Of a stretch of DNA of 64,000 nucleotides, positions 1-9,994 are shown in pieces. Every line of letters begins with the position of its first letter. Position 1 is the stretch's first letter. A program made the translations under genes and the position numbers. The notes below the pieces were generated by a model that was given only the letters and a program-made list of their open reading frames with translations, had not been told where the DNA came from and did not search any database. Location of the stretch: assembly GCA_015179045.1 (NCBI GenBank), contig WHUZ01000009.1, forward strand, positions 496,001 to 560,000. Direction: 5' to 3'. Source of the DNA: Kalaharituber pfeilii. Its lineage: Eukaryota; Ascomycota; Pezizomycetes; Pezizales; Pezizaceae.

Positions 1-1110
1 GCGAAGGGGTAGCGACTCATCAACCTCATCAATTGCGTGGCAAAATTGGGGGAGAAGGTGGTGGTGAATGCACTTCAGAACGCAGACTCTCTCTTCCACC
101 GGCACCAATTTAGGGGTCGCAAAGGGAACACAGCTGAAGCGATGATACGAGCGGTCACGAAGACACAGAGGTGTTTAGCACGGGGGGGGATCGCTGTGGA
201 GCCTGGATGATGTACGGGGGGCTTCAACAACATAAGGGGAAAGGAGGTGTTGGAAAGGATCCGAAGGGACACGAAGGCGGCGAGATAGGGGGGGTGGTTA
301 AGGAGTTTCTTCAGAGAAAGGAGATTCACCGTAGAATGGGATGGGAAAGTGCGGGGAGAAGGGAGGGCGAACGTAGGGGTACCCCAAGGATCTCCACTGT
401 TGCTGGTCATATTCCTCATATGGCTGGCGCCCACATTGGGGAAGCTGGAGAGAACCTTGAAGGCACAGATCCCGGAGGTGGAGTGCGAGGTCCCGTCATA
501 TGTAGATGACATCAACATAACAGTATGGGACTGGGAGGGGGTGAAGGATCAGGAGAGACTGAGGGTGAAAGTACGGAACATCGTGAGTAGGATTGCGGAG
601 GAACAAGGCGTACCCCTGGAACCGGCGAAACACGAGAACATCGTGTTTGGGCGGGAAATGAGGAGAAGACGAGAAGTGGAAAAGGTGAAGTGGTTGGGAG
701 TGATTTTTGATTCGACACTCAGCTTCGACTTGGAAGGCGAGGATAGAGAAGGCGAGGAAACTCACAGGGGTAATGATAGGGCTAGGGGCAGGCCAGTGGG
801 GAATGAGCCCAAGGAGCTGGTGACAGCTCTACACGGGGATGATCAGGGCCGTGATGATGTGGGGGGCGGAAATTGGATGGCGTGGACAGAAGGAGTGGCG
901 AAAAGAGATGAAAAAGATCCAGTACCAGGTACTGAGAAAAGCCACTGGAGCAGTGCACGGAGCGGTGAGGGAGAAAGTCAACCGGATCGCTGGAGTGGAA
1001 TCCGTGGAAGTAGCATTGGATACAGCGCAGGCGTGCTTCGTCGCGCGAAGCACGGAGGACTCAGAGCAAGTTGAGCATGGACTACAGTCGTATTGTAATA
1101 ACGAGCAATT
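1..1110 (+). pseudogene. Non-LTR (LINE-type) retrotransposon reverse transcriptase relic, truncated by window edge
   Basis: Frame 1 from base 1 to about 750 reads as the middle of a fungal LINE reverse transcriptase. In order it shows an FRGRKGNTAEA-type fingers motif, the GVPQGSP motif (about 379-400) and the catalytic YVDD box (about 500-511). The frame carries stops at 10, 208 and 286. Near 750 the reading continues in frame 2 with the usual thumb region (WGAEIGWRGQKEW near 855-895), which has a further stop near 820. Early stops plus a frameshift mean it cannot make a working enzyme. The 5' part, including any endonuclease ORF, lies outside the window. No poly-A tail or target-site duplication was found, so the 3' boundary near 1.1 kb is approximate. 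The family assignment rests on motif order; the clade is not resolved. Confidence 0.8.
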
Positions 1111-1189
1111 CGATCATGTTTCGGAACGTCGCCAAATATCATGTTTCCAAATTCCTTGTATATATCGTCTCCCTAGTCCCGCCAAATAT

Positions 1190-1800
1190 TCTCATAGACA
1201 TTTCGAATTTTTGATTGATTCCAGCGACTCTTAACTCGTAATTGATGTAATTGACAGTCAAACTTCCAATAAAAACCTGCCGGTATTCAGGTTCCATTAA
1301 CTGGAAGTGGAGCTCTTAGTTTTCCAAAAGGATCCTTTGAATTTCTCGCATCCCCCCATTCAGCAGCTTTGTCTTGCAGAGGTAATTTGAGCATTTGTCC
1401 TGAAAAAAAAAAGCTCAACACATTCTTGCCTACTCCGAGACCATCTAAAGTCCCGGTTTTTCAAAGGAGTTTGAAATATTGTTATGCGGACGATTCTCCT
1501 CTCCCTGGGAAATGCAACTGTCTGCAATCACGAAATATATGGATGAGGAGTATTATTACGCTTTTGATAAAGCTCAGTTGCAGCAGCTGCATCATGCCAA
1601 CTCCCGGGAACATTTAAGGTATAATGAATAATTGTTCCTTGAGGCGAGAAGCAGAAAATATTCAAAGTAAAGTGTGCAGATGACCATCTATTATAGTATG
1701 CATTCTGAATATCATGCTTGCTTGCCGAAGTCATAGGTAAATGAACATTTAGATATCCAAGTGCATACCGAACGTGAGGGTATTTTTGTCATATTAGTGT
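1190..1800 (-). pseudogene. DDE_Tnp_4 (PIF/Harbinger-like) transposase relic
   Basis: Read on the minus strand, 1734-1540 encodes an IQNAYYNRW motif, then GTIIHYTLNVPGSWHDAAAA, typical of DDE_Tnp_4 transposases (IQNAYYNGW followed by APGSWHD with a catalytic Asp). Downstream pieces match the family in the expected order but in shifted frames: VIADSCISQGEENRP near 1540-1500 (family: VADTAFPR), KAAEWG near 1375-1350 and a VNYINYELRVAGINQ-like end near 1260-1210. Stops and frameshifts separate these blocks; a C6 run near 1355 is one shift point. It is a dead transposase. Terminal inverted repeats were not identified, so the limits are approximate. Confidence 0.7.
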
Positions 1801-2320
1801 CGCAAAGTAGCCTCACTTAGACTCCAAATTTTGTCCACGATATATATGCTTCCTTCTGCTTGTGTAGGATATTCAAAAGAACCACCAATCTACATCGCTA
1901 TCGGGTCAAGCCAGCTGGAAATCGTCAAACAATGGGCTGGGGTAGGAAAGGCGAGAGAGGATGATTACCCTCATAACGTGGGTTAGCGGTGAAGCAAGAT
2001 TAGCCCAATTGACGGAAGACATCCTGCATTACCCTCTACTCGTGGTGGCAATAGACGGTCAGTGAAACCTGATACAATATGCGCTTCTACACTACAATTA
2101 CAGATCTCAATACTCAGCGTTTACTACCACGAAAGTACAGTCCACCAGTCTCCCTTTCTGCATTTCCTAACTTCTGTTCTCTTCCTTCCTTCCTTCCTTC
2201 CTTCCTTCCTTCCTTCCTTCCAATTTACATTGCTCTCCATTTCCGTTTTTTTCTTTTCTTTTCTTTTTTCTTTTTTTCTTTGCAATCCAGCACTGCGGCC
2301 AGATCTCAATGAAAAAAAAA
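1801..2320. other. Intergenic between transposase relic and U2 gene
   Basis: No gene seen. It holds a (TTCC)n microsatellite at 2181-2221 followed by a pyrimidine-rich stretch to about 2285. Reading frames across it are low-complexity Ser/Phe/Leu or Lys/Arg runs and are not credible genes. Confidence 0.6.
2181..2221. repeat. (TTCC)n microsatellite
   Basis: About ten uninterrupted copies of the tetramer, followed by a T/C-rich tract. It lies about 100 bp past the 3' end of the U2 gene. Confidence 0.95.
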
Positions 2321-2515
2321 GGTGTTCGCGGCACAAGCAGGCAGTGTAATAGCAAGGCCACGGTGGACCGAACTGTAGGTCGAGACCCAGTGAGCTCAGT
2401 CCGAGGTGCAAAAATAAGATTAATCAACAAACGGTCCCGATGGAACCATTTCAGAGATTAAACTGAAAAGAACAGATACTACACTTGATCTAAGCCAAAA
2501 GGCAAAGAGAGTGAT
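2321..2515 (-). ncRNA. U2 spliceosomal snRNA
   Basis: The minus strand from 2515 begins with the conserved U2 5' domain. It has the CTTTGCCTTTTGGCTTAGAT segment that pairs with U6 and forms stem-loop I, then the branch-point recognition GTAGTA (complement of 2478-2483), then TTCAGTTTAATCTCTGA of stem II. An Sm-type ATTTTTG site lies at about 2409-2415. A 3' stem-loop region ends at about 2321, directly before a run of nine T on the minus strand. The length of about 195 nt fits fungal U2. A TATA box stands about 30 nt upstream. U2 pairs with the intron branch point during splicing, in keeping with the many introns in this window. The 5' part is unmistakable; the exact 3' end is estimated. Confidence 0.93.
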
Positions 2516-2542
2516 GAGGAAAGAGGGGGCGGGGTAGGAGGT

Positions 2543-2553
2543 CCTTATATAGG
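2543..2553 (-). promoter_or_regulatory. TATA box of the U2 snRNA gene
   Basis: CCTATATAAGG on the minus strand, 28-38 nt upstream of the inferred U2 start at 2515. The flanks are G/C-rich. Spacing and orientation fit a TATA-driven snRNA promoter. Confidence 0.6.
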
Positions 2554-2918
2554 CTTTGGGGGGCGGGCCAAGAAGGGCTCTGCGGGCGGCGAAGATGTGG
2601 GAAGCGAAAGGTTCCCATTGGGGTGGGTGGGGCGCCATAGAATGTGACTTTCCGAGAAGCGGGAGCAGGTCATGTCATTGACAGGGCGCCTGCGCTGCCC
2701 ACTGCAAACTGTACCTCTCTTCGCCATTCTACCACCTCCAACCACCTCCTACCACCTCCGATCACTGCTCATAACTATCAATCACTTCTGTTTCCGAGTA
2801 CTGTGTATTTACTCTATTCTGTATATTTTCTACAAATCTCTGTGCTTTCCTTTCATTCTCCGAAGGGTACGTTCTCCAACACTCCTGAAGACGTTGCGCG
2901 GGGTGTGGCTCTCCCGCT

Positions 2919-3175
2919 AAAAATCAATTACATATCCTATTGTAGCTTAGATCTGCCACTTAGCACACACCAAGAATTAAAATTCAATTACCTCTCCTAT
3001 TACGGCTTAGCTTGACACTTTGTAAGGCGCCAAGGGTAAAAATCAATTACATTTCTTATTATTGATTAACTAGTCTGGTTGGACCCCGACCGGACTAATT
3101 ATTGATTACTTTCGGTGTTTTGTAATACGCGCCAAGGATAAAAATCAATTATAGTTCTTATTATGGATTAGTTTC
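2919..3175. repeat. Imperfect ~60-bp tandem repeat, four copies
   Basis: The phrase AAAAATCAATTACAT followed by a CTTATTNTNGNTTA-like tail recurs at 2919, 2979, 3038 and 3140. Spacings are 60, 59 and 102 bp. Copies 2-4 are preceded by CCAAGNNTA. The longer last spacing is explained by a small hairpin insertion at 3058-3108. Function unknown. Confidence 0.75.
3058..3108. repeat. 29-bp hairpin flanked by 11-bp direct repeats inside the tandem array
   Basis: ATTATTGATTA occurs at 3058-3068 and again at 3098-3108. The 29 bp between them are nearly palindromic: TAGTCTGGTTGG at 3071-3082 against CCGACCGGACTA at 3086-3097, 10 of 12 complementary. The layout looks like a tiny insertion with target-site duplication, or a local duplication around a hairpin. 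Confidence 0.6.
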
Positions 3176-4843
3176 GGGGCTTTGAGTATCCGAGCGAATA
3201 AAGACCATGACTTGGAGCATATTTATTCTCGTGGACCGTTTTTTTTGGCTCAGTGTACTCTTGAATCTGGTTACGAGACTACTCTTGAATAAAGACTATA
3301 TCATCAAAAAGATAATACAATTACAGGACAGTCTCGAACCAGGCTGCCGCTTAAGAATAGTCAGTCAATGGAGACCTTCAAACTAACCCTTTCGTACCGC
3401 TCCCAGTTATCTCCACAACGACAGCTGATATTTGCCATGGGTGGCATGAGGCTAGTTGCGAAAGTAGTTCTCTATGATATTAGGAAATGGCTACCGGAGA
3501 GTACCACTACTAACTGAGGAGCTTTAAGTGCCTTGGCCCCTTCGTTCATTGGCCTATTGGCTGTAGCGACGTTATCAGTCAAATTTGACTGGTAATGGGA
3601 TCTTCTGGTAAGTAGCGCTCATTTCGCAGCACCCGCGTATTCCCATCCCGCTTATTCATATCTATGTCTTCATCACACTTCAAATCTCTTCAAATCTGAA
3701 TTGGAGTCTGATTCTGAATTAAGAATCATCGGCATCATGATAGCTTTTTACGTTGCTCCTAATCTCTTGTTGTGTTACAGCTCGTTGACTTAGATGGGGC
3801 ATGTTGCACATAACGTTTATACGCATATGCGGTGATGTGTAGAGGCATCTTCGGGGTAATTCATAGTACTTTTAATAAATTTCACAAGGTAAAGGCCGGC
3901 GTATTTTCTCTGGTACTTTCTGGTAGTCATTACCAGTTGTTGGTCGACAACCCTACTGCTTTACTAAGCGATTCCAAGCATATCGATCCTCAGGAGGAAG
4001 CAGATCTTCAATCTGAGATAAATGCATGTACTGTTTGTGTCAACTACGCAATATTGCCTCCGTGATATTGAAGGGAATACCAACTACGGTATACCCAGTG
4101 ACATCTATTGCATAAAGTAGACAAATACAACGGAGCGGATCCAACGGAGCGGATTTCTCATTGGATGGCAACGATACCGGAGATACTGCCGCAAGTGACA
4201 TTGAATCGTGTCCAAGCTGGGAGAGAGGATGCTAACGTTCTTGGAATTGGAGAGTATGTGATCCGGTGGTCTAGCTGCTCCAGCCAGACAGGTGCGGCGT
4301 TGCGGGCCAAAGAGGCGCTTGTCCACCCACTCACCGAGCATTGGCAGTGAAAAATATATTAGATCGTCCTTCTGATTGGACAATATTGGCGTGTGGACTC
4401 CCCGCCTGCAAAAATACTCGTAAAAACGTGTGAGGGGGAAGGTCTGAAGTGCGGCCACAGCTCCCGGGATCCCAAGCCACTTACGCTGTCCGTGGCGCTC
4501 ACCGTTTCTCTATCGTAACTACGCGGGAATTCCACGTGCCATTGTTTTTCGGCGAGCCGGTGCCTGGCGCTTCTACAGATTTCCCCCAACTCGCCTTCCA
4601 GCTCCGAATCCTACTTGCATCTACGGGACGAAAACGGCACGGGGTAGTACACAGGAATCAGGGACAGAACACCTACCCTCGGCCCTCGGCTTCATCATCG
4701 CATCTCCCTCCCCAGACCCCCAACCCTCCGGCACCGGCACCTCAATTCCCGCTTTGCCAGTCCGAGCAGCACCCGCACACCGCCTCATCCTTTACTAGTT
4801 CGGCCTAGCTACCTATCACCGTCCCCCGCAATTTGGCAGACAA
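3176..4843. other. Intergenic, no gene recognised
   Basis: Short open frames exist (for example 3832-4065 plus, 4449-4808 plus), but none has a recognisable motif or supporting splice structure. The last 250 bp before the dehydrogenase start are C-rich and probably hold its promoter and leader. Confidence 0.5.
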
Positions 4844-6144
4844 ATGCCGGCTGAGAATTCACCACCGCAACCACCACTACCACTACCACAAATAACAAAC
4901 CCATACCCAAATGCTCCTCGCCTGGGTCTCCATTACCCCACTGATGCCCTCGTCTCCTCGCCCATCAATCTCTCAAAATCACTAGACTCCGTCACGGGCT
5001 CGATACGTGGTAAAGCCGTCCTAATCACCGGCGGCGCAAGTGGTATCGGGGAGGCTGTTGTCAAGAAGTTGGTAGTGCTAGGGTGAGCATAGAATGTTCT
5101 TGTTTACATGCAACAACAAAAACTAATTCCGTCATATAGCGCTAAAGTCGCAGTTGGAGACATCAACGATGCCCGGGGAAAAGCACTAGTAGAGGCCTGT
5201 GATAAACTCAAGGGCGACAAGGGCGGGAGGTGAGTGTGTCAAATATACACGCTCTTGCAAGGACTCTTCAAACTCACGTGGGTGGTCAAAAAAAAAACAG
5301 CGTTAACTTTTTCCACTGCGACGTCGCCTCATATGACTCTCAAGCCCAATTCTTCCTCGACGCAATAAAATGGGCAGGTGGAGCCCTTCACTGCGTTATC
5401 GTCAATGCCGCAGTTGCCGAAATCGGGGTATTGATGGAGGAGCAGGAGTTTGGTAAATGGTCTCCCTCTTCCCTTTTCTAATTCCCCTGAGCTAACAGCT
5501 TACCAACAGTTCCAGACAAACCACCCACCCCTCCCGACCTCACCACCTTTGATATCAACTACCGCGGCGCCCTCTTCACAATCCGCCTTGCGCATCACTT
5601 CCTCCGGCACAACTCCTCTCCGCACGACCCGACTCCTCCCGACCGGCACATCCTCCTCATGGGCAGTTACGCCTGCTTCCTCGACTCTCCCATCATCCCG
5701 CTATACGCCGCCGCGAAGCATGGCCTCCTTGGCCTCTTCGCCTCCATCCGCGTCACCTCCCTAACCCACAACCGCATCCGCTTCAACCTGATCGCGCCGT
5801 ACTTTGTTGCCACCCCGCTCATGCCCAACAGCATCAAGCTTGTGATGGCTGGGCAGCAGATGGTCAAGCTAGACCACGTGGTGGACGGGATTGTGCGGCT
5901 GGTGGGAGACGAGGAGATAATGGGACGAGTGTTGGCCGTGGGCCCGTGTGGAGTAGCGGAGGACGTGGAGGTGGGCGGGGGACTGGAGGACGTGGAGACG
6001 TTCAGTAGGAGAGTGGTGAAGGTGCTGAATGGGATGTATTGGGGTGGCGTGTGGTGGGAGAGATGGGGAAGGATTGTGCGGGATGTGATTGCGGTGCTGG
6101 TGGTGTGGATTGGGATGTGGGTGGCTGCAAAATTGAGGAAGTAA
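4844..6144 (+). CDS. Short-chain dehydrogenase/reductase with C-terminal membrane anchor
   Basis: Four exons: 4844-5082, 5140-5229, 5301-5452, 5510-6144. All splice sites are GT-AG and in phase, giving 371 aa. The Rossmann fold begins with TGGASGIG (residues 62-69) for dinucleotide binding. An ASP-containing VGDIND strand end follows, then an NAA-type motif (IVNAAVAEIG). The catalytic set is S213, Y226 and K230, in the YAAAK motif with the usual 13-residue Ser-Tyr spacing. The enzyme should oxidise or reduce an alcohol/ketone with NAD(P); the substrate cannot be read from sequence. The best family fit is the 15-hydroxyprostaglandin-dehydrogenase-like group. The C terminus carries an aromatic and hydrophobic helix (VLVVWIGMWVAAKL), suggesting tail anchoring in a membrane. 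The first 50 residues are Pro-rich and poorly conserved in this family, so a later start cannot be excluded. Confidence 0.88.
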
Positions 6145-7133
6145 GAGGCGAGTAGGCCGAATTAAAAAGAAACAGGAAGAGGGGCAGATTGTACGAAATT
6201 TTAATTAGGCGTAAAGGGTTGATGCTTACTTGTGCATAAATATGTATATTCCTATAAATTTTCTTTTTTTTTTAGATGTTGGCAAGGCTATATCGTGAGC
6301 CACGGCTTGTTGATATGAAATATATTGATTTGCTTCGAGGAGGGGGGGCCTGCAAGGTTCCGCGGGGGAGAGCTCACATTTGATTTTATGGTCCTGTGTC
6401 TTGATTTTGCACCATAAAGTTTGTCTTTTGGAATATATGCACAATATATTCATGAAATCTAAAAACTAAATTGCCTGACTTGACTAGTCTCTGCCATCGT
6501 CGTCGTCCTCCATAAATATATATATATATTGCATGTGTGGGCTACCAGATATTTATTTATTTATTTATTTATTTATTTTTTAAGACGAGGGGGAAATGGG
6601 TGCGAAAAACGTTTTTGATCAAAGCTAAACTTTTTTTGCAATGATCACGATTTGAAAGAGTAAGAGGCAGGGAGGATACCGGAGGAGAGGCGGGAGGGGG
6701 AGGTTTCCTGGAAGTTGAACAACTGAGAGTTTATGTTTTTTATGTTTTTTATGTTTCTTTTTGCCCCTTAACGGAAGTGAAAGGTGTGTAATAATATACG
6801 AATAAAAAAACTTGAAACAGAAAAAAAAGGGTACGTACAGTAGAGTAACAATATCAAGGTTTGCTTTCCCAATTTTGGTTTCTTGGTGTTACCTGTATAA
6901 AAATGTCTTGGATTTTAACTGTACAATTTGCAGTTAAGATCAGCAATCAGAAACGGGGTGACGTTGTTGGCATTGGAGTCAAACCACCTCTTTTTTATTC
7001 CATTCCGCATACCTAGGTATCTATCTATACTCACTGATTTTCAATTCCCCTTTCAGAATTAGGTAAAAAAAAAACGGAAACCTACAGGGTTGTGCGGCCG
7101 TCTTTTTACCAACATCCAACATCCACCACAGAA
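6145..7133. other. Intergenic: 3' region of SDR and promoter of EBP gene
   Basis: AT-rich, with an (ATTT)n microsatellite at about 6549-6580, an AT dinucleotide run near 6520 and several A8-A9 tracts. No gene seen. Confidence 0.6.
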
Positions 7134-7965
7134 ATGGCGGATCATAGCCGCACCTCTGCAACCCAGCATCCATATTACCCCACCAGCCTTGCGCTCCCTG
7201 GGTATGACCCTGCGAATGCAATGTCCCAGGGAAGAGCCCTTGCGACTTTCTTCATTCCGATGACGGTCATTGTGGGCGCGGCTTGGTTGTGGGCGAGGAG
7301 GGTGAAGGTTGGTACGTTGGGAGGGGGACTGTCGTCGTGGGAGAGGTTTTTGGTGATGTGGTATGTCATGTGTATGTATATATCAGTTCTTGATGAAATA
7401 TATATTTTGATTTCTCCCGAAAAAAGACCAAGTTTTAGCGAATTGGTCGCTGACAACCCCATCAGGTAGCGCTCTCCACATTTTCTTCGAGGGGTACTAC
7501 GTCACCCACGCGGGGACTATGCACTCGAGCCCAGACGCCTTCTCGATACTATGGCGCGAGTACGCGCTCGCCGACTCCCGGTACCTGCTCACCCCGCACC
7601 CGGACCCCTTCGTGTTCAGCGTCGAGCTCTTCACCGTGCTCTTCGTCGGCCCCGCCTGCGCCCTGGCTGCATACCTTACCGGGCGCCGGCACCCAGGGAG
7701 GTACGTCGTGCAAGCGGGCATCGCGACGGCGCATTTGTGTGGGGTCACGAGTTACTTTGGGACGGCGATGGTGGAGAGCTGGGAGGACGGGAGCGCCGGG
7801 TGGTACGGGAGGTGGTGTCGGCCGGAAAAGGTGTTCGTGTGGGGGTATTTGGTGGGCTTGAATCTCCCGTGGCTTATTGTGAGTTTGGCGGTGTTGTGGG
7901 GGGCGTGGAGGGGAGTGATTGAGAATGCGAGGGTGGGTGGGGAGGTGAGAACGAAGAGGGAGTAA
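7134..7965 (+). CDS. EBP-family (emopamil-binding protein) sterol delta8-delta7 isomerase-like membrane protein
   Basis: Two exons, 7134-7360 and 7470-7965, giving 240 aa; human EBP is 230 aa. The N terminus has the family HPYYPTSLALPGY motif. Residues essential in characterised EBP isomerases are all present at the right spacing: H79 and E83 (HIFFEGYYV), E128 and T131 (SVELFTVLFVGP), N207 and W210 (GLNLPW). Four or more hydrophobic segments fit an ER membrane enzyme that moves the sterol B-ring double bond. Most fungi use the unrelated ERG2 isomerase for this step, so the role here may be a parallel activity. The acceptor at 7469 was chosen because the alternative AG at 7465 creates an immediate stop. 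Confidence 0.9.
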
Positions 7966-8291
7966 ATTGTTGATGTCGTGAGAGCAGGGCGCGAGGAAGG
8001 GTACACAAAAGGGTATATTTTTACAACTTCTCCTAGGGTAACAAAGGCATCTTCCCCCAGATTGAGAGGGGGTTATTTATAAGTCTGCACGCAGAGAAAG
8101 GATGTTATGGTTTCACTACCGCCTACGGGCATGCACATGTAAAAGTTTGCACACATTCAAGTTTTTACCCTTCAAATTAAAACTAATTCGACATGACGAA
8201 AACTTAGAATATCTCTCCAACACCACCATCATGTACAAAAGGCTTTCCCTCCCACTACCCCTTCACTCCCTCTCTTCCTCCTTCCCTCCCC

Positions 8292-8748
8292 TCAACACAC
8301 CCAATAACTAGTCGCATCCGGCACCCTATCACGCCCTTGCACCGTACTGCACTCTCTAACCTCAGACTTTGTCTTTAGCCCCATGCTGGACGTCCCTGTC
8401 GGACGTCCAGGAGAACCACAATTCGTATACGACGCCTTCGTGACCTCGGGCGTGGTTGTGCACCCCTCTGTTGGCTGCGGACACCAGTAGCTCAAGTAAA
8501 CCGTGGAGGTCGGGGTCAGCGTTGCGCATGGCGGCGGGCACCGCTTGGTGGGCGGGCAGGTGGTGACTGTGGTGATTGTGGTTTGTGCGGACGCAAGAGG
8601 GCTGCAAACGGGCTGGAGTTAGCAACAGCCGGTGATATTGCCAGAATAGGAAGTCGGTTCTATGTGGCAGGGGGTGGGGGAGGGCACGAAGACAAACCTG
8701 AGGAACCCAATCGCTCCAAGCAAAAAAAGCCCCAACTGCGAGCCTCAT
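8292..8748 (-). CDS. Small secreted Thr/Cys-rich protein, unknown function
   Basis: Proposed exons 8698-8748 and 8292-8612, joined by an 85-nt intron (GTTTGT donor, CTCCAG acceptor) in phase 0, giving 123 aa. Residues 1-26 form a hydrophobic N terminus ending in SPLASA, a plausible signal-peptide cleavage site. The mature part starts QTTITTVTTCPPTKRCPPPC, with Thr-rich and Cys/Pro-rich sequence, and contains about nine cysteines, the last residue included. This pattern is common in fungal cell-wall or secreted proteins. No enzymatic motif is seen. The alternative acceptor (TTTGCAG, 11 nt further) would give the wrong frame. The exon 2 frame is well supported by its composition; the signal-peptide exon is less certain. 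Confidence 0.6.
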
Positions 8749-9994
8749 CCTCTCTTCTTTCCTAAGGCTTCACAATCCCAAAGCTAGCAATTGGACTCTT
8801 TATTTCACGCTTGTCTGTACAATCCTTGCGCCGTTTGCTCAGCTTCTAACATAGCTACCCGTTAACACAACACAACACAGTTGCCAAAACCCCGTTCTCC
8901 AGATCCTCAAGCATCTCGAATTTATATCCCCCTCCGCCGTAGTCACTCCCCTACCTCTCCATACCCCAACGAATCCCGGGAACTTCTCACCCCCTTCCCG
9001 GTTCCCCCAACCATACTGTGTAACCCCACATGCCCCCCTGGGCCTCGCTTACCTGATTTAACCTTAAGCTTAAATCGACCTCGCGGATGTCCTCCCGTTT
9101 ATTTGCGTAGCATATATGTGGGAAAAGTACAACCCCCGTTCCACCAAAACATTTTTCATGAACGCATCGAACCTGGTTACGTACAGTATTACTCGAAACC
9201 CTGAGCGTATATAGCCAGGAAAAACTTGGTATCTAAGTCTTCCCCTCTTATTTCTCTAGCCACCAATAATATAGTACACCTCTACTATAACAAAGATATA
9301 AACAGAAGCTTCCGCCTTTTCACATTATTTATTTATTTATTTTTCATTTTTCGATAAATTTTCCCTTTTTTCAATCTTTTCAACAGTACATACTTGCGTA
9401 CATACATACATTACCTATAGCTAGCCCCTCCATCCCCCTCCCCCCACCCCACCCCACCCATCTTGTTCCTCGCTCTTTCCGTAGGCCTCAAATATTAGAG
9501 GGGGAAACAAATACCAAAAAAAAAAATTAAAACCAAAAAGAATAATAATAAGACCAAAAGAGAACAAGCAAAAAGAATAAATAAACCAAACAAATAAACA
9601 ATTAATGAACCCAACCAAGATCCCAATCAAATCATATGAAATCCGACTATAGAATCAACGAGCAAAAAAAAAGAAAAGAAAAGAAAAGAAAAATGCTCCG
9701 CATGCCTCAGCACCCCCCAAACCTCCGATTATCCTTTGAATTATGCACAGGTAAAAAAAGTGAAGTAAAGTAAAGTAAAGTATGTACCCTATTTGTAATA
9801 TTCCCCACAAGTCCAGAAAGTAATATTTTCTCTCCCCCACACGACATAAAGGAAACAAGGAACAAAAAAAATTAGGAGAGCCATCAAATGCCAAAAGAGA
9901 GAAAAAAAAAAAGAATAAAAACCGATAAACAAATGGAAAAAACAATACACTACAAGCCCTCTCATGCAACGTCTACTTGTTAAATTCATCGCAC
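8749..9994. other. Intergenic, no gene recognised
   Basis: Contains C-rich sequence at 8880-9060, then A/T-rich sequence with many A-runs near 9518-9760. The right part is the 3' flank of nitrite reductase. No gene seen. Confidence 0.55.

Noticed and set aside
3832..4065. 77-codon plus-strand frame
   Set aside because: Protein-like in places, but no known family, no splice structure, and no homologous piece elsewhere in the window.
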